Source of the DNA: Bacteroidota bacterium
Lineage (GTDB): Bacteria > Bacteroidota > Bacteroidia > Chitinophagales > BACL12
Length of the DNA: 64,000 nt
Assembly (NCBI GenBank): GCA_016718035.1
Contig: JADKEK010000006.1
Coordinates: 248,001 to 312,000, forward strand
Direction: 5' to 3'
Numbering within the stretch: the first letter of the stretch is position 1; each line of letters starts with the position of its first letter. The translations under genes were made by a program, and so were the position numbers. Shown here piece after piece: positions 1-10,095 of the stretch. The notes beneath the pieces were generated by a model. The model did not search any database. It saw nothing but the letters and a program-made list of their open reading frames with translations, and was not told the DNA's origin.

Positions 1-1
1 C

Positions 2-1384
2 TTTACAGTTATGGATATGAATATGGAGGCGATTCAAAGGAAAAGTGACTTTGCACAACAAACTGCCAATAAGGCAATGTTGTGGATTGGCGTCAGCGGT
101 ACATTGTGTTTCTTAATCGCATTTGTCCTGCTGGTTAATTTGCCTTCAAATATTGCTAATCCAATTAAGTCGCTTAGTGAAAGCATCAAACAAATTGCCG
201 ATAAAAATTATTCCCAAAGAGTACATTTCGAAAGCCATAGTGAATATGGGCAACTTGCCAAATCATTTAATACGATGGCAAAAAAGCTGGAAGAATATAA
301 TAATAGCAATTTGGCGAAATTGATGATGGAAAAAAAACGTATTGAAACATTGATAAACAAAATGCATGATCCGGTTATTGGTTTGGATGAGAATTTACAA
401 ATTTTATTTGCAAACGAAGAGGCATCTAAAATTACCGGATTGAAACAAGATGACTTGATTGGCAAGAGTTCGACAGCGTTAGCTTTGAAAAATGACCTTA
501 TCAGAGCTTTAATCCGAGACTTGGTACTGTCAAATGATAAGCAACCTGTAAATACAGCTCCAATAAAAATATTTGCTGAAAACAAAGAAAGTTATTTCGA
601 AAAAGAAACAATTGATATTGCTATTGTGCCTACAGGGGAACATGAATTGCGTTCATACGGACATGTTATTTTTTTGCGTAATGTTACCAGTTACAAAGAA
701 CTTGATTCGGCCAAAACTAATTTTATTGCTACAGTTTCACATGAATTCAAAACACCCATTGCATCAATTAAAATGAGTTTGCAGCTGCTTGAGAATGAAC
801 AAATTGGTAAATTAAATCAAGAACAATTAAATTTAATTGATAGTATTAAAGACGATGCAAATCGGCTACTTAAAATTACCGGTGAGTTGCTTAATATGAC
901 ACAGGTTGAAAGCGGGAACATTCAGTTATCTCTAAGGCCTGAAGATCCGAAAGAGATTGTTTCATATGCTTTAAATGCTACAAGATTACAAGCTGAGCAA
1001 AAACAAATTAAAATTGATTTTATCTGCCCTGATAATATGTCAAAGGTGATTGTTGATATTGAAAAAACAGCTTGGGTAGTAACTAATCTTGTTTCAAATG
1101 CAATAAGGTATTCATACGATAACTCTTCAATCCTAATTAAGCTTGAAGAAACTCAAAATCAGATTCAACTTTCTGTAAAGGATGCCGGACAGGGTATCGC
1201 GCCGCAATATCAGCATAAAATTTTTGACCGCTATTTTAGAGTTCCCGGTACCAATAAAGAAGGTACGGGTTTGGGATTGGCCATCAGTAAAGAATTGATA
1301 GAAGCTCAGGGCGGTGAAATTCGTGTTGAAAGTGAGTTTGGCGCAGGTAGCACATTTTTGATTTTATTGAATAAAGCAATTTAA
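2..1384 (+). CDS. HAMP-PAS sensor histidine kinase, 5' end outside window
   Basis: Membrane sensor kinase that autophosphorylates on a histidine and passes phosphate to a response regulator not in this window. The frame is open to the window edge, so the N-terminal part (first membrane helix and periplasmic sensor) is missing; the first ATG at 11 is probably internal. Counting from that ATG: membrane helix at 23-44, HAMP about 46-98, PAS about 105-220, HisKA with phosphoacceptor His-244 in SHEFKTP, then an HATPase domain with the N box near 357-367, DAGQGIAP and GTGLGLAIS. The HAMP/PAS layout resembles kinases that accompany kdp potassium-transport genes in Bacteroidota; that link is my recollection and the upstream genes needed to test it are not visible. 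Confidence 0.9.
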   Translation, partial: FTVMDMNMEAIQRKSDFAQQTANKAMLWIGVSGTLCFLIAFVLLVNLPSNIANPIKSLSESIKQIADKNYSQRVHFESHSEYGQLAKSFNTMAKKLEEYNNSNLAKLMMEKKRIETLINKMHDPVIGLDENLQILFANEEASKITGLKQDDLIGKSSTALALKNDLIRALIRDLVLSNDKQPVNTAPIKIFAENKESYFEKETIDIAIVPTGEHELRSYGHVIFLRNVTSYKELDSAKTNFIATVSHEFKTPIASIKMSLQLLENEQIGKLNQEQLNLIDSIKDDANRLLKITGELLNMTQVESGNIQLSLRPEDPKEIVSYALNATRLQAEQKQIKIDFICPDNMSKVIVDIEKTAWVVTNLVSNAIRYSYDNSSILIKLEETQNQIQLSVKDAGQGIAPQYQHKIFDRYFRVPGTNKEGTGLGLAISKELIEAQGGEIRVESEFGAGSTFLILLNKAI

Positions 1385-1603
1385 GTATCCGCTTTATGCG
1401 ACATAACCAATAAACATTAGCCACTTCACCGTAAGATTTTATTTGGTAATGTTAGTGCACATTAATGGTATCCTCAATTTCAATTCTTTATAGTAACTTT
1501 ATCCTAACACATTTACATGCCGAATTTTACAAAACGCTTAATGGTAATGTAATTTTCAATAATGGTTTATTACTTTATTTAATTATTTTTTACTATAAGC
1601 TTT

Positions 1604-3775
1604 ATGAAAAGCAATCAATTCATTTTAATTCTATCTCTGTTTATTTGTAATTTAAATTCATTTGCCCAATCTTTGAGCGACAGCCTTTTAGCGCATTATA
1701 CATTTTCTGATAACTTGTTAGATAGTGGTGAAAAGCACTATAATATTTTATCCGCATCCGGGACATTTACAACCAATAGATTTGGTCAATCGAATGCAGC
1801 ATTTGCGCTCGATGGCATAAACGATTCACTCGTATTGCCAATCCCTGAAATGGCGCCAATTTCCGGCGATTTTGCTATTAGCTTTTGGTATAACACTAAT
1901 TCAGCAAAAATCATGAACTTGTTTTCTTCCAAACAAACACAAGATGATACTACTGATAATTTTGAAATGCAGTTGAATAGTCACAACCAATATTACTTGG
2001 AATATTACCAACAACTTTGGTATCAGACTTTTGTTTACTGGAATGGAAGTGGTGTTGATTCAAATGCATTAGCAGAAGGCGTTGCCGGTAATTTTATCAA
2101 AGGCGATTGGTGCCATTTTGTGATAACACGAGAAGCTGATACGTTTAAAATTTACCGTAATCACCAATTGTATTATTTGAGTATTGATAGCTACTATGGA
2201 AATGATTTAGGTGACGCTGTTGATTTAATATTCAGTTCTTCACCATACCGTTTCAAAGGTGTGATTGATGATATACGTTGCTACAATCGTAAGCTGACAC
2301 AACAAGATGTTGATGCATTATGGTTTGAAAATAACCCCATTCAATTTGTTACACCACAGGCAACAGATGCTTATGTATTTGGTTCTAACGTGTTAGTGTA
2401 TTGGGAATTTGATACCGCTCAAATCAGCGATTCAATTTTGGTGCAGTATCGTATTAATAATGGTGATTGGATAAATAGTATACACTCCAATTTGAGTTGG
2501 GAAAATTATACTTATATCGATATGAGTTATGAGCCGGGCACTGCTGTTGAAGTGCGTGTTGCAGATTACATCGATACCAGTATTTTTCAGGTTACAGGAC
2601 AATTTATTGTAAGCCCTTACGATTGGATTTCAGTAAATGATAGTTTGCCGTTTCATGCAAAAGATGGTGCGGGATTGTTGTCGTTTAAAAATAAAATGTG
2701 GCTGTTAGGTGGATGGGACCCTCCATTTCATGAACCAAATTATACACACAATGAAGTATGGAGCTCGATTGATGGAGTTACCTGGAATTTTGAAACTTTG
2801 GCACCCTGGCCACCGCGACATTGTGCTGCCTGGTTAAGTGACGAAAATTATATGTATGCAATTGGTGGTGATCCGCAATCCGGCTGTTTAACTGATGTGT
2901 GGCAATCGTCAGATGGCATTAATTGGGTTCAACTTGTCGATACAATTCCCGGTTATAAAAAACGTAATATGGTCAACTATGCAATTTTAAATAATCAATT
3001 GACATTATTTGGTGGTGAGCAATGTAGTGGTGATGGATTAAATGATGTTTGGCAAAGTGCTGATGGTGTAACCTGGATTAATTTACCTGATGCTCCATGG
3101 GAGGGAAGAGGTATGCAAATAAATAATAGTGTTGACGATACCGGAAAGATGTGGATGTTAAGCGGGGCTAATGAAGGTGAACGCCGACCATTTAGTGAAG
3201 TGTGGAATACAACAGATGGAATCACTTGGAATTTGATTACTGATACACCACCGTGGATGGGCAGATATTGGCATACTGTAGCCTGGTTCGACAATCATAT
3301 TTGGGTCATGGGTGGAATTACTTCCGGCATTGAATTAAATGATGTATGGTATTCGCCAGATGGCATTGAATGGAGAGAATTAAAAAGTACTACCGATAAT
3401 TGGCCACTTGGTACAAGGCATGCACAATCAACCACTGTATTTGATAATGCACTTTGGTATATGTGTGGAATAGCAACAAATAATGCCTGGAAAATTGTTA
3501 ATCAATTTAATCCCATTGCTATTGAATCACCAATTAATCATGTTAATCAAATTACTGTTTTCCCAAACCCTACAAAAGGAACTTGTGTAGTTGAGCTCAA
3601 CGATGATTTAATTGGGAAAAAATATGTTATCACGAATGGCCTAGGAGAAATATTAATATCTGGTGTAATTACAAATAAAAATCAAACAATCGATTTATTG
3701 AACTTCCCTTCCGGAATATATAATTTCATAGTGCCAAGTGTCAATACTGCTACAGGTATTTTCATCAAACAATAA
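1604..3775 (+). CDS. secreted LamG / kelch-like repeat protein with T9SS sorting domain
   Basis: Secreted or surface protein of 723 residues. The start at 1604 gives a clean signal peptide ending in SFAQ near residue 22. Residues about 25-240 look like a LamG/concanavalin-type jelly roll (FAISFWYNT, RFKGVIDDIRCYNRKL). Residues about 350-640 hold five repeats of the form VW-x-S/T-x-DG-x-x-W, as in kelch or galactose-oxidase-like propellers. The last 75 residues start with VFPNPTKG and form a T9SS type A sorting domain. No catalytic residues are recognised, so a binding or adhesive role is inferred. It stands alone, with about 220 bp of non-coding DNA before it. Confidence 0.85.
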   Translation: MKSNQFILILSLFICNLNSFAQSLSDSLLAHYTFSDNLLDSGEKHYNILSASGTFTTNRFGQSNAAFALDGINDSLVLPIPEMAPISGDFAISFWYNTNSAKIMNLFSSKQTQDDTTDNFEMQLNSHNQYYLEYYQQLWYQTFVYWNGSGVDSNALAEGVAGNFIKGDWCHFVITREADTFKIYRNHQLYYLSIDSYYGNDLGDAVDLIFSSSPYRFKGVIDDIRCYNRKLTQQDVDALWFENNPIQFVTPQATDAYVFGSNVLVYWEFDTAQISDSILVQYRINNGDWINSIHSNLSWENYTYIDMSYEPGTAVEVRVADYIDTSIFQVTGQFIVSPYDWISVNDSLPFHAKDGAGLLSFKNKMWLLGGWDPPFHEPNYTHNEVWSSIDGVTWNFETLAPWPPRHCAAWLSDENYMYAIGGDPQSGCLTDVWQSSDGINWVQLVDTIPGYKKRNMVNYAILNNQLTLFGGEQCSGDGLNDVWQSADGVTWINLPDAPWEGRGMQINNSVDDTGKMWMLSGANEGERRPFSEVWNTTDGITWNLITDTPPWMGRYWHTVAWFDNHIWVMGGITSGIELNDVWYSPDGIEWRELKSTTDNWPLGTRHAQSTTVFDNALWYMCGIATNNAWKIVNQFNPIAIESPINHVNQITVFPNPTKGTCVVELNDDLIGKKYVITNGLGEILISGVITNKNQTIDLLNFPSGIYNFIVPSVNTATGIFIKQ

Positions 3776-3891
3776 GGTCTAATAATTTAATTTAACAAAT
3801 AATGGCATATTATTTGCGTCAATTATTTGTTATTGCAACTAATAAATAATTAGTCGCCTGATATTTTTTTGTCACCACTCAACCAACTCAT

Positions 3892-5070
3892 ATGCGTTTA
3901 TTTACTACTCTGTTTGCTTTTATTATTGCTATTCAATTACAAGCACAATCTCTTAAATTACCAACTGCTCAAGGTGTTGTACTCACTGCAGATTCGACTA
4001 TGGATGTCGCTTTAACCCTCGATTTATCTGCATTTTTAGCTGCAGCCGATTTACCTAACGAACAGAATGTTTATGTGCTCCCTTCACAGCAAATTGAAAC
4101 ATATATTTTATTAGATGAAATTTTAGGCATCACGAAAAACGCTAAAACTGGAGAAATTAATTGCTATCAACCTGTTATCACGAATTGTATTGCACTGGAT
4201 GATAAACAATATTTATTACAAATAGCCTATATGGGAGGCGATTCATTGCCAACACAATTGAGGGCCATTTTCGAAATAATAGCGCATGCAAATACTACTA
4301 AATTTTTATTTTCTTCTCCACTAAAATATAATACTTTAAATTGGAATAAATTTACCCATCAAAATACAACAGTCTTTTACAAACGTGATATTCAAACTAA
4401 AAAAGTAGAGGAATACGCAACATTTTCTACCGAGATTGATGCTAAATTAAAATCTACAGGTAAGCTAACCGAATTTTATTGCTGTGAAAATTTTGTAGAA
4501 GTATTACAGTTAATTGGTGTATTACATAAAGCTGATTACGCAAGTGTGCAGTTAAATACATTAGGTTCATTAGTGGGTAATAAAAAATTAATTATTACAG
4601 GTGAACATAGCAGCAATTTCAACGATTTTGATAAACACGACCTTTGGCACGACAGGTTGAGTTTGGTAGTGCCAAGAAGCACGGTAAATAAGCCGGTTGA
4701 TGAAGCCTGTGCTTATTTATACGGTGGAAGCTGGGGATATAGCTGGGATACAATTTTTAAACATTTCACCAAAAGAATTGCTATTGCTGAGAATACAGAC
4801 TGGCAGTATTACAAAGAAAATCCTTATGACTTTGGCGAGTCAGATGAAAAACATTTATACGCAGACTACGTGATAAATGCACTTATTGTGCAGCACCTTG
4901 AAAAAGAATATGGTTTTGATGCCGTTTGGAAATTGCTCAATACCGGTAAATACCAAAAAGGAAATGCAAACTATTATGCTGCTTTGCAACAATTAACAGG
5001 TGTATCAGCAGATAATTATAACCAATGGGTGTATCAATTGGTAAAGGCTGAAATGAATAAAAAGCAGTAA
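3892..5070 (+). CDS. secreted protein of unknown function, peptidase-MA-like C-terminus
   Basis: I do not recognise a named family. The 392-residue product has a signal peptide (to about residue 19, IQLQAQ) and no sorting domain, so it is probably periplasmic. The C-terminal half (about 240-390) has the look of a gluzincin-like peptidase module: an HDLWHDR segment, then PVDEACAYLYGGSWGYSW, and a helical tail (KEYGFDAVWKLLN, YNQWVYQLV) of the kind seen in peptidase-MA-like proteins. The HExxH zinc motif itself is absent, so it may be a non-catalytic relative. The fold assignment is tentative. Confidence 0.7.
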   Translation: MRLFTTLFAFIIAIQLQAQSLKLPTAQGVVLTADSTMDVALTLDLSAFLAAADLPNEQNVYVLPSQQIETYILLDEILGITKNAKTGEINCYQPVITNCIALDDKQYLLQIAYMGGDSLPTQLRAIFEIIAHANTTKFLFSSPLKYNTLNWNKFTHQNTTVFYKRDIQTKKVEEYATFSTEIDAKLKSTGKLTEFYCCENFVEVLQLIGVLHKADYASVQLNTLGSLVGNKKLIITGEHSSNFNDFDKHDLWHDRLSLVVPRSTVNKPVDEACAYLYGGSWGYSWDTIFKHFTKRIAIAENTDWQYYKENPYDFGESDEKHLYADYVINALIVQHLEKEYGFDAVWKLLNTGKYQKGNANYYAALQQLTGVSADNYNQWVYQLVKAEMNKKQ

Positions 5071-5145
5071 GTTTTTCCTAACTGTAAGGGTATTGGATTT
5101 AGCATTATAATTCCATTACCTTTACACCTGTTTATCAAAGCAGGT

Positions 5146-6300
5146 ATGTTTTATTTAATTGGTGTAGTTATTGCATTTTTTTTAGTCGCTATTTTATTGA
5201 CTAAGCGCCAGAAAACCCAGGCTGATTGGATTTTAATGGGCTGGCTGTCTGCAGGTGGTATTCACTTAACTGCTTATTTTTTATTTATTCAAAACCTACA
5301 CCTTCAGTATCCGGTAATTTTACCTATTTCAATGCCGTTGCCTTTGTTTCAGGGCCCCTTTTTATTTTTATATACAAAAGCGCTTACCAGTAAACAAAAA
5401 TTAAAATGGCAGCAAGCTTTGCATTTTCTGCCAATTTTATTAGCGTATATTATGTTCGCACCTTTTTTTCTGCTGCCTTTTGATGAAAAAGTAAAGGTGA
5501 TAGAAAATGAAGGCGCACCATATTTAACTGAGTCGCTGATAAATATTATCGCTGTCTATATTTCCGGTTTTGTTTATGTTATCATTTCATTTATTACCAT
5601 TCTGCGATATAAACGGAATATGCTCAACCAATTTTCCAATACTGAAAAAGTAAATTATAATTGGTTGTTATACCTCATTATCTGGTTAGCAGTTTTATGG
5701 ATAATTATCCTGTTCGTGCAATATGATGAAGTTATTTTTGGTGCAGCAGTGATTTTCATTGTCTGGTTAGGGTATTTCGGCATCAAAAACGTACAGGTGT
5801 TTAGTCAGCACAAACCACATGCATTTGCCGGTAAACCCGACTTCGAAATGTTGTTGGCAGATTTGAACAATTATGCTGGAGACGATGCTGCAGATGAACA
5901 ACTATCGGCCGACACTAAATATGTTGGCTCCGTTTTGTCAAAATCTGCGATTGAAAGTATACAACTGGCTTTGAAGGAATTGATGGGGCAAAATAAAATT
6001 TATACCAACCCTGACCTCACCCTCGATGATTTGGCGGAAATGATAAAGGTGCATCCTAATCATTTATCGCAGGTGATAAATTCTGTAATGGGAAAAACTT
6101 TTTACGATTACATCAATGAGTTACGCGTTAAAGAGTTTACCGAACAAATCAATCTCCCCCAAAAACAACAGTTTACCATTTTGGCAATTGCCTTCGATTG
6201 TGGATTTAATTCCAAGGCATCGTTTTATCGCAACTTCAAAAAATTTACCGGACTTACACCTTCCGACTACATGCAAATGCATAATAAGTTGCAAAATTGA
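5146..6300 (+). CDS. AraC-family regulator with N-terminal membrane domain
   Basis: Transcription regulator of 384 residues. The first 220 residues form about seven hydrophobic helices (7TM sensor-like), followed by a short linker and a C-terminal AraC DNA-binding domain at about 270-380 with both helix-turn-helices (LTLDDLAEMIKVHPNHLSQVIN and the IAFDCGFNSKASFYRNFKK signature). It probably senses a signal in the membrane and binds DNA directly. A weak inverted repeat (ACCTG...CAGGT, 5126-5145) abuts the start codon and could affect translation. No target gene is evident beyond its neighbours. Confidence 0.9.
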   Translation: MFYLIGVVIAFFLVAILLTKRQKTQADWILMGWLSAGGIHLTAYFLFIQNLHLQYPVILPISMPLPLFQGPFLFLYTKALTSKQKLKWQQALHFLPILLAYIMFAPFFLLPFDEKVKVIENEGAPYLTESLINIIAVYISGFVYVIISFITILRYKRNMLNQFSNTEKVNYNWLLYLIIWLAVLWIIILFVQYDEVIFGAAVIFIVWLGYFGIKNVQVFSQHKPHAFAGKPDFEMLLADLNNYAGDDAADEQLSADTKYVGSVLSKSAIESIQLALKELMGQNKIYTNPDLTLDDLAEMIKVHPNHLSQVINSVMGKTFYDYINELRVKEFTEQINLPQKQQFTILAIAFDCGFNSKASFYRNFKKFTGLTPSDYMQMHNKLQN

Positions 6301-6438
6301 GACGTCTCATCGTTTCAGTTTATCTAACTCACACAAAGTCAATACGTTGTAATAATTTATTTTCATGTTCCACCTTACCCGTTGAGACCTTTAGTGCTGT
6401 AATACCCACCAATTTTGCAGTATTAAAAATCAAAATTT

Positions 6439-7440
6439 ATGCAGACAAAATTGGTGTTGGCTGGATTAATCAGCCTAATGTTTTTTGGGTCATGTGAGAC
6501 TGACCATTTATTAGATATGTCCGGAAATTTAGTTCCTAAAACCGTAGATGAGGATCCGGATTTGCCTTCCGCATTGGTAAACGGAGTGCAATTGCATGCC
6601 GAAGCTTATGGGCCTGAAGATGGCACCTTGTTAATTTGTTTACATGGTGGTCCCGGCGCCGATTATCGGTATTTATTAAATTGTAAAGAACTTGCTGATG
6701 AAGGATACCGCGTAGTATTTTTTGACCAGCGAGGCACTGGTCTATCACAACGGTTGCCGGAAGAAGCCTATGGTGATGATGTATTTGAAGCTATGCAGCT
6801 ATTTTATGATGACATTTTAGGCATTATAGCACATTTCAGAACCAGTCCCGAACAAAAAGTATATATCCTCGGCCACTCATGGGGCGGCATGCTGGGAACA
6901 GCGTTTACAGCCCATTATCCTGACCTGGTTGAAGGATTAGTAGTATGTGAACCTGGAGGTTTAGTTTGGGAAGATATTGTCACCTACATCACAAACTCAC
7001 GCGCATTTAGCATGTGGGAAGAATTAATGAATGATGCTACTTATATGGATCAATTTTTAGTCGCAGAACCCGATGACCATATAATGTTGGATTATAAATT
7101 CGGAATCCTGGGTGCGAATAATGAAATAACAGGTGAAGATTCCGGATTACCTGAAGGATTCTGGCGCTCGGGTGCAATTGCCAATAAAGTTGCGTTCGAA
7201 TTAGCGGATGTAGGCAAACCGGATTTATCCGAGGGAATAGAAAATTTTCATATTCCTGTTTTATTTATTTATAGCGAATTCAACGAGGCATACCCTGATG
7301 ATTGGGCGCAGAAAATATCATCTCCATTTAATGAAGTGGAATTATTTAAAGTACCAGGTGTTGGCCACGATATGCTAACTAAACAAGCAGGTTGGTTAAT
7401 CGCTAAACCAAAAATTATTGAATATTTAAACGGATTATAA
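6439..7440 (+). CDS. alpha/beta-hydrolase lipoprotein (proline-iminopeptidase-like)
   Basis: Lipid-anchored hydrolase of 333 residues. The signal peptide ends in a lipobox (FFGSC, Cys about 19). The oxyanion motif HGGPGADYRYL, the nucleophile elbow GHSWGG (Ser-147) and the late GVGHDM histidine (His-310) are in the order of the S33 proline iminopeptidase family. The strand that normally ends in GxxD reads YSEFNEAY, so the usual catalytic Asp is not where expected; a nearby Glu may replace it. The start of the following barrel gene lies 9 bp after its stop, so the two are probably one operon. Substrate unknown. Confidence 0.85.
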   Translation: MQTKLVLAGLISLMFFGSCETDHLLDMSGNLVPKTVDEDPDLPSALVNGVQLHAEAYGPEDGTLLICLHGGPGADYRYLLNCKELADEGYRVVFFDQRGTGLSQRLPEEAYGDDVFEAMQLFYDDILGIIAHFRTSPEQKVYILGHSWGGMLGTAFTAHYPDLVEGLVVCEPGGLVWEDIVTYITNSRAFSMWEELMNDATYMDQFLVAEPDDHIMLDYKFGILGANNEITGEDSGLPEGFWRSGAIANKVAFELADVGKPDLSEGIENFHIPVLFIYSEFNEAYPDDWAQKISSPFNEVELFKVPGVGHDMLTKQAGWLIAKPKIIEYLNGL

Positions 7441-7449
7441 ATTGTATAT

Positions 7450-8112
7450 ATGAAAAAAGTATTGATAATAGTTTGTTTGCTAGTTGCATCAAAATTGGCT
7501 AAGTCCCAAAACATGAACTGGGCATTAATGAATGATAGTTTAAATCAATCGGTTGAGGCTACACTGTCATTAGATTATGGTATTACATACGGAGTGGGAT
7601 ATAATTATGTGTTTAATACGATGTTTCCTTTGGCATTGCATGGCGATGTTTCAATTCCTTCCGGTGAAAATTTATTGGATGATTATAAAATTAAAACAGG
7701 CGCTGTTTTGCGTTTAACTCAAATAGGAGATGTGTATGTCGACGCAGGCCTGATGGGAATCACAAGAAGTTATAATTCTGATTTTGTGCGCATTTTTAAT
7801 TTTGGTTCTGAAGCAAATTTAAATATTGGATATTACCGTAAACATTGGTATATAGGAGCTAATATCAGTTATGATAAAGCAATAGTTTCTAATTTTAAAC
7901 ATACTGATGATTACAAAAATAACTATCCGGAGGTTGTTGACGGATGGTATGAACCTGAAAGCGGAGGTAATATAAAATTTGGTGGAAAAGTTGGCGGTAA
8001 TTTTGGTAAAAATGGAATTGTGTTGCAAGCCGGTTTAGTGAAAACAGAAGAATTAAGTTCTTCGCCTTTAATTCCATTTTATGCGAGTTTAGGATATACT
8101 TATAATTGGTAA
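7450..8112 (+). CDS. small outer-membrane beta-barrel-like protein
   Basis: Product of 220 residues with a signal peptide (to about 20, KLAKSQ) and alternating polar/hydrophobic segments rich in Gly, Tyr and Asn (YGITYGVGYNYVF, IGANISYDKAIV) ending in an aromatic residue (SLGYTYNW), the usual look of a small outer-membrane barrel. It follows the hydrolase lipoprotein by 9 bp and is followed by a strong terminator, so the pair forms one transcription unit. No family name or function can be assigned. Confidence 0.75.
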   Translation: MKKVLIIVCLLVASKLAKSQNMNWALMNDSLNQSVEATLSLDYGITYGVGYNYVFNTMFPLALHGDVSIPSGENLLDDYKIKTGAVLRLTQIGDVYVDAGLMGITRSYNSDFVRIFNFGSEANLNIGYYRKHWYIGANISYDKAIVSNFKHTDDYKNNYPEVVDGWYEPESGGNIKFGGKVGGNFGKNGIVLQAGLVKTEELSSSPLIPFYASLGYTYNW

Positions 8113-8160
8113 GTTGTACTACCTAAGTAATAATTAGTAGTTTTCAATTGCAAATATGTA

Positions 8161-8209
8161 AATCATCAACGCTATGTTCAATTTGAGCATAGTGTTGATG
8201 ATTTTTTTT
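8161..8209 (+). terminator. intrinsic terminator after hydrolase/barrel operon
   Basis: Long stem AATCATCAAC-GCTATG pairing with CATAG-T-GTTGATGATT around an 11-nt loop, followed by a run of T. It lies 48 bp after the barrel gene stop. Confidence 0.85.
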
Positions 8210-8344
8210 GTTACAATCTTTAAAGGCTTTAAAGAGAGTTGTATCAATTATATAAGTACAAAGCATAATTTTCATTTTTACCATCAAATTGTGTATTTTT
8301 AATTACACTAAGGTGTATTTCAGCATAACTCAAATTATCCTTTT

Positions 8345-10024
8345 ATGAAAAAATTATGTCTAATCCTCTCACTATTAACTAGTTATATAGCTTCTGCGCA
8401 AGTTACTCAGGTAAGTGATGCCATGAATCCGTATGACTTTATTGCCAATGTGAATGGAGTGCTGTTGTTTTTTGGCGCTGACAAATCAACCCCATCTAAT
8501 TATGAACTTTGGCGTTCAGATGGCACTACAGCCGGCACTTATTTAGTAAAAGATATTAATGGCAATAGCGATGGCAGTATTTTATCAAATGGAGAATTTG
8601 GAGAAAGTTATACAGACCGTGATTTTGTTGTTTTTAATAATGAATTATATTTTATCGCTACCGATGGGCCACACGGTTTAGAAGTCTGGAAATCTGATGG
8701 CACTTCCGATGGAACAGTAATGTTAAAAGATATTTACCCCGGTGCAAATGGTTATCTCACACCTGAATTTAATTTTCCGTATTTCACAGAACTTAATGAT
8801 AAATTATATTTTGCTGCAAACGACGGAGTGCATGGTTTTGAACTTTGGGAAACAGATGGCACAACGGAAGGGACTCAAATGACGGTTGATATTTCTACAG
8901 ATAATATTTATGGCTCTAATCCTGAGCATTTAATCGCCTTTGACGGCAAACTTTATTTTGCTGCTAGAGATGATGTTGATGGTTATGAAATTTTTTCGAG
9001 TGATGGAACAGCAGCAGGAACAAGTGTGGTAAAAGATATTGTTTCTGGGATTAATGGCTCAATGAATAACGGTTTTGCAAGTAGTATTGACCCATTATTT
9101 ACAGTGAGTGGTGATTATTTATATTTTGTTGCTCGTGTGGATGCAACAATGCCTGTGCTGAAAAAATTGCACAGAACAGATGGCACTTCTGCAGGAACAA
9201 TTTTATTAAATAATGATTTATATGATATTGCTAATTTATGTGATGTCAACAGCACTTTGTTTTGTTATGCACTAGATGGCATTTTTGATCATTCTACTTT
9301 ATGGAAATCTGATGGCACCGAAACAGGCACAGAAATAGTTAATACCAGCACAGTTTATGTATCCAATATCGGACATGCATTTTATAGTTTTAACGACCTG
9401 CTTTATTTTTCAGGATTCACAGTCGACTTCACCGAATATGGCTTAGGAAAAAGTGATGGCACAGCTGCAGGGACAACGATGGTACACGGATTTGAAAGTG
9501 TGGGTAGTATTCCTGAAACATATAACTATAATGCAGAACCTGGAAGTAATTACTTTTTTTATCATGCATTAACTAAAATTTCTGATTTCGAAATGTCTGT
9601 TCGTTTGGTGCAAACAAACGGAACTGATTTAGGAACAAAAGTATTTTCAGGTGCCATGCCATTTCGCAGCACTGCATTTTTAGATGGCGATATTTATTTT
9701 GGCGGAATAGATAGCACTGCAGAAACAGTTTGGGGTTTATATAAAATAACACCTGAAGAATTGACAATTCCTGTATTGAATGCGCAAGCAACTGAAGTGC
9801 TGAATGTTTTTCCTAACCCAGCAAAAGATATAATCACTATTCAATTGCCCGAAAATATAAGTGAAATCGCTGTATGTGATATGTTGGGTAATATTGTTAC
9901 CAAGGAAAAAAATAATACCAATTCTTTAACCATAGATGTTTCAGATTGGACCGCAGGTACATATACAATCTTTGGTTATCAAAATGCGAATTTGTATAGA
10001 TGTAATTTTGAGGTGATAAAATAA
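8345..10024 (+). CDS. secreted ELWxxDGT-repeat protein with T9SS sorting domain
   Basis: Secreted 559-residue protein. Signal peptide to about residue 19 (YIASAQ). The body consists of about eight repeats of the ELWxxDGTxxGT type (ELWRSDGTTAGT, EVWKSDGTSDGT, ELWETDGTTEGT, then more divergent copies), a family that probably folds as a beta-propeller. The last 75 residues begin VFPNPAKD and are a T9SS type A sorting domain. No enzyme motif is seen. It stands alone between a terminator and a convergent gene. Confidence 0.88.
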   Translation: MKKLCLILSLLTSYIASAQVTQVSDAMNPYDFIANVNGVLLFFGADKSTPSNYELWRSDGTTAGTYLVKDINGNSDGSILSNGEFGESYTDRDFVVFNNELYFIATDGPHGLEVWKSDGTSDGTVMLKDIYPGANGYLTPEFNFPYFTELNDKLYFAANDGVHGFELWETDGTTEGTQMTVDISTDNIYGSNPEHLIAFDGKLYFAARDDVDGYEIFSSDGTAAGTSVVKDIVSGINGSMNNGFASSIDPLFTVSGDYLYFVARVDATMPVLKKLHRTDGTSAGTILLNNDLYDIANLCDVNSTLFCYALDGIFDHSTLWKSDGTETGTEIVNTSTVYVSNIGHAFYSFNDLLYFSGFTVDFTEYGLGKSDGTAAGTTMVHGFESVGSIPETYNYNAEPGSNYFFYHALTKISDFEMSVRLVQTNGTDLGTKVFSGAMPFRSTAFLDGDIYFGGIDSTAETVWGLYKITPEELTIPVLNAQATEVLNVFPNPAKDIITIQLPENISEIAVCDMLGNIVTKEKNNTNSLTIDVSDWTAGTYTIFGYQNANLYRCNFEVIK

Positions 10025-10095
10025 CAAGTAAATATTTCCAATGTATCTTTCATAAATACATAAAACGAATGCAATGGAAATATTATTTGTTGAAT

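Noticed and set aside
5126..5145. Riboswitch or attenuator before the AraC-type gene
   Set aside because: Only a 5-bp stem next to the start codon; too little to call a structured leader.
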